A DNA stretch of 64,000 bases from Actinoallomurus sp963799975. GTDB lineage: Bacteria; Actinomycetota; Actinomycetes; Streptosporangiales; Streptosporangiaceae. The stretch is from positions 3,844,001-3,908,000 of the forward strand of contig CAWCZF010000006.1 in the NCBI GenBank assembly GCA_963799975.1, read 5' to 3'. Positions 63,580 through 64,000 of the stretch are shown one piece after another. Numbering within the stretch: position 1 is the first letter of the stretch; each line of letters opens with the position of its first letter. A program made the translations under genes and the position numbers. The notes under the pieces were generated by a model. It saw nothing but the letters and a program-made list of their open reading frames with translations, was not told the origin of the DNA and ran no database searches.

Positions 63580-64000
63580 ATGCGCGTATGGCTCACAACG
63601 CACGGCCCGTGGATCGCCGCTTCCGCGGTCGCCGCCGCTGCTGCCACTGGCGCGTTTCTGGCTTTGCGTTACCGGGGAATTCAGTACGCCGATTCGGCCG
63701 CTTCGGTATTCGGCGGCGTGGTCGTCGTCGCCGGCCTGCTCGTCTGGGCCAAACGCGCGACCACGGCGCGCCGTACGGCGGCGCGGTCCACGCCGGAACA
63801 ACTGCGCCAGGCGCAGGGAATGCTCGCCAACCTGGTGTTACGCGACTGGCAGCAGGAGATCAGGGCCCGCGGACTCGCCAATCCCGAACCCCTCGCCGTG
63901 CGCTGGAACCTCACCGAACTCCCGGTCACCAGGACCAATGACGTTCCGGCGCGTACCGGCGGACTGCTGGCGCTGCTCAAACGCGGTCAGCCCCGGTTCA
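63580..64000 (+). CDS. Membrane-anchored NACHT-type NTPase, N-terminal part (cut by window edge)
   Basis: 140 codons are present before the window ends. Two membrane helices (ASAVAAAAATGAFLALRY and VFGGVVVVAGLLVWAKRA) are followed by LRQAQGMLANLVLRDWQQEI and RGLANPEPLAVRWNLTE. That last pattern is what I recall just before the NACHT domain in actinomycete STAND NTPases; the P-loop would lie beyond the edge. Some such proteins act in defence or regulation. The assignment rests on this short motif. Confidence 0.6.
   Translation, partial: MRVWLTTHGPWIAASAVAAAAATGAFLALRYRGIQYADSAASVFGGVVVVAGLLVWAKRATTARRTAARSTPEQLRQAQGMLANLVLRDWQQEIRARGLANPEPLAVRWNLTELPVTRTNDVPARTGGLLALLKRGQPRF

Overview
The window comes from a high-GC actinomycete (Actinomycetota). 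The evidence is the gene content: a SigR-type ECF sigma factor, ANTAR and SpoIIE-type phosphatase regulators, an SSI-type protease inhibitor, MinD-like and DUF6177-like genes of type VII secretion loci, a CGNR zinc finger, DUF2795 and DUF2630 proteins, two giant LuxR (LAL) regulators and a NACHT-like NTPase. GTG and TTG starts are common. The hexamer CGTACG is conspicuously frequent. A Streptosporangiales/Thermomonosporaceae-like host is my guess, not something the sequence proves. I see no tRNA, rRNA, CRISPR array or complete mobile element.

Layout. 1-10.4 kb is mostly signalling: a PAS/GAF protein cut by the left edge, an orphan SigR-like factor, a MinD-like ATPase with a DUF6177-type protein split into two genes, a secreted SSI-type inhibitor on a long Pro/Thr stalk, a CBS protein, a GAF-ANTAR antiterminator and a PAS-GAF-PP2C phosphatase that seems to start at ATT. 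10.5-16 kb holds a GT4 glycosyltransferase behind a small coupled ORF, prolyl-tRNA synthetase, signal peptidase I, a YceI protein and a DUF2795 protein. 16-22.7 kb is envelope and transport: a PAP2-lipid kinase fusion, a Wzm/Wzt-like exporter, and a sugar ABC transporter without its binding protein. 22.8-32.5 kb has secreted hydrolases, a PEBP protein, a lysine 2,3-aminomutase homologue, a GH18-like protein with an altered active site, a membrane protein/hydrolase/lipoprotein operon, PlsX and a saccharopine-dehydrogenase-like reductase.

32.6-39.5 kb starts with argS. A methyltransferase gene follows and is bracketed by the argS 3' end and a second, synonymously diverged copy of that end; this looks like a scar of site-specific integration. 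Next come an unrecognised membrane protein, a GCS2-type ligase, a DUF2630 protein and a histone-H1-like protein. 39.6-44 kb is a deoxyribose-phosphate aldolase/aldehyde dehydrogenase operon and a secreted propeller-like protein. 44-48.4 kb has a methyltransferase, a PPOX protein, a carotenoid oxygenase facing a TetR regulator across twin operators, and a rhomboid-like protease. 48.6-55.2 kb holds two paralogous LAL regulators around a PPOX gene and a small ORF. 55.2-64 kb has a methyltransferase, a secreted DUF5666-like protein, a two-component system, a TMEM175-like channel, an acyl-CoA dehydrogenase, a probable haloacetate/fluoroacetate dehalogenase divergent from a CGNR regulator, a MerR regulator and the start of a NACHT-type gene.

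Most promising for follow-up: the argS duplication, the dehalogenase with a defluorinase-like pocket, the stalked protease inhibitor, the GH18 protein without canonical catalytic residues, and the ATT start. All functional calls rest on reading motifs by eye; no database search was run.
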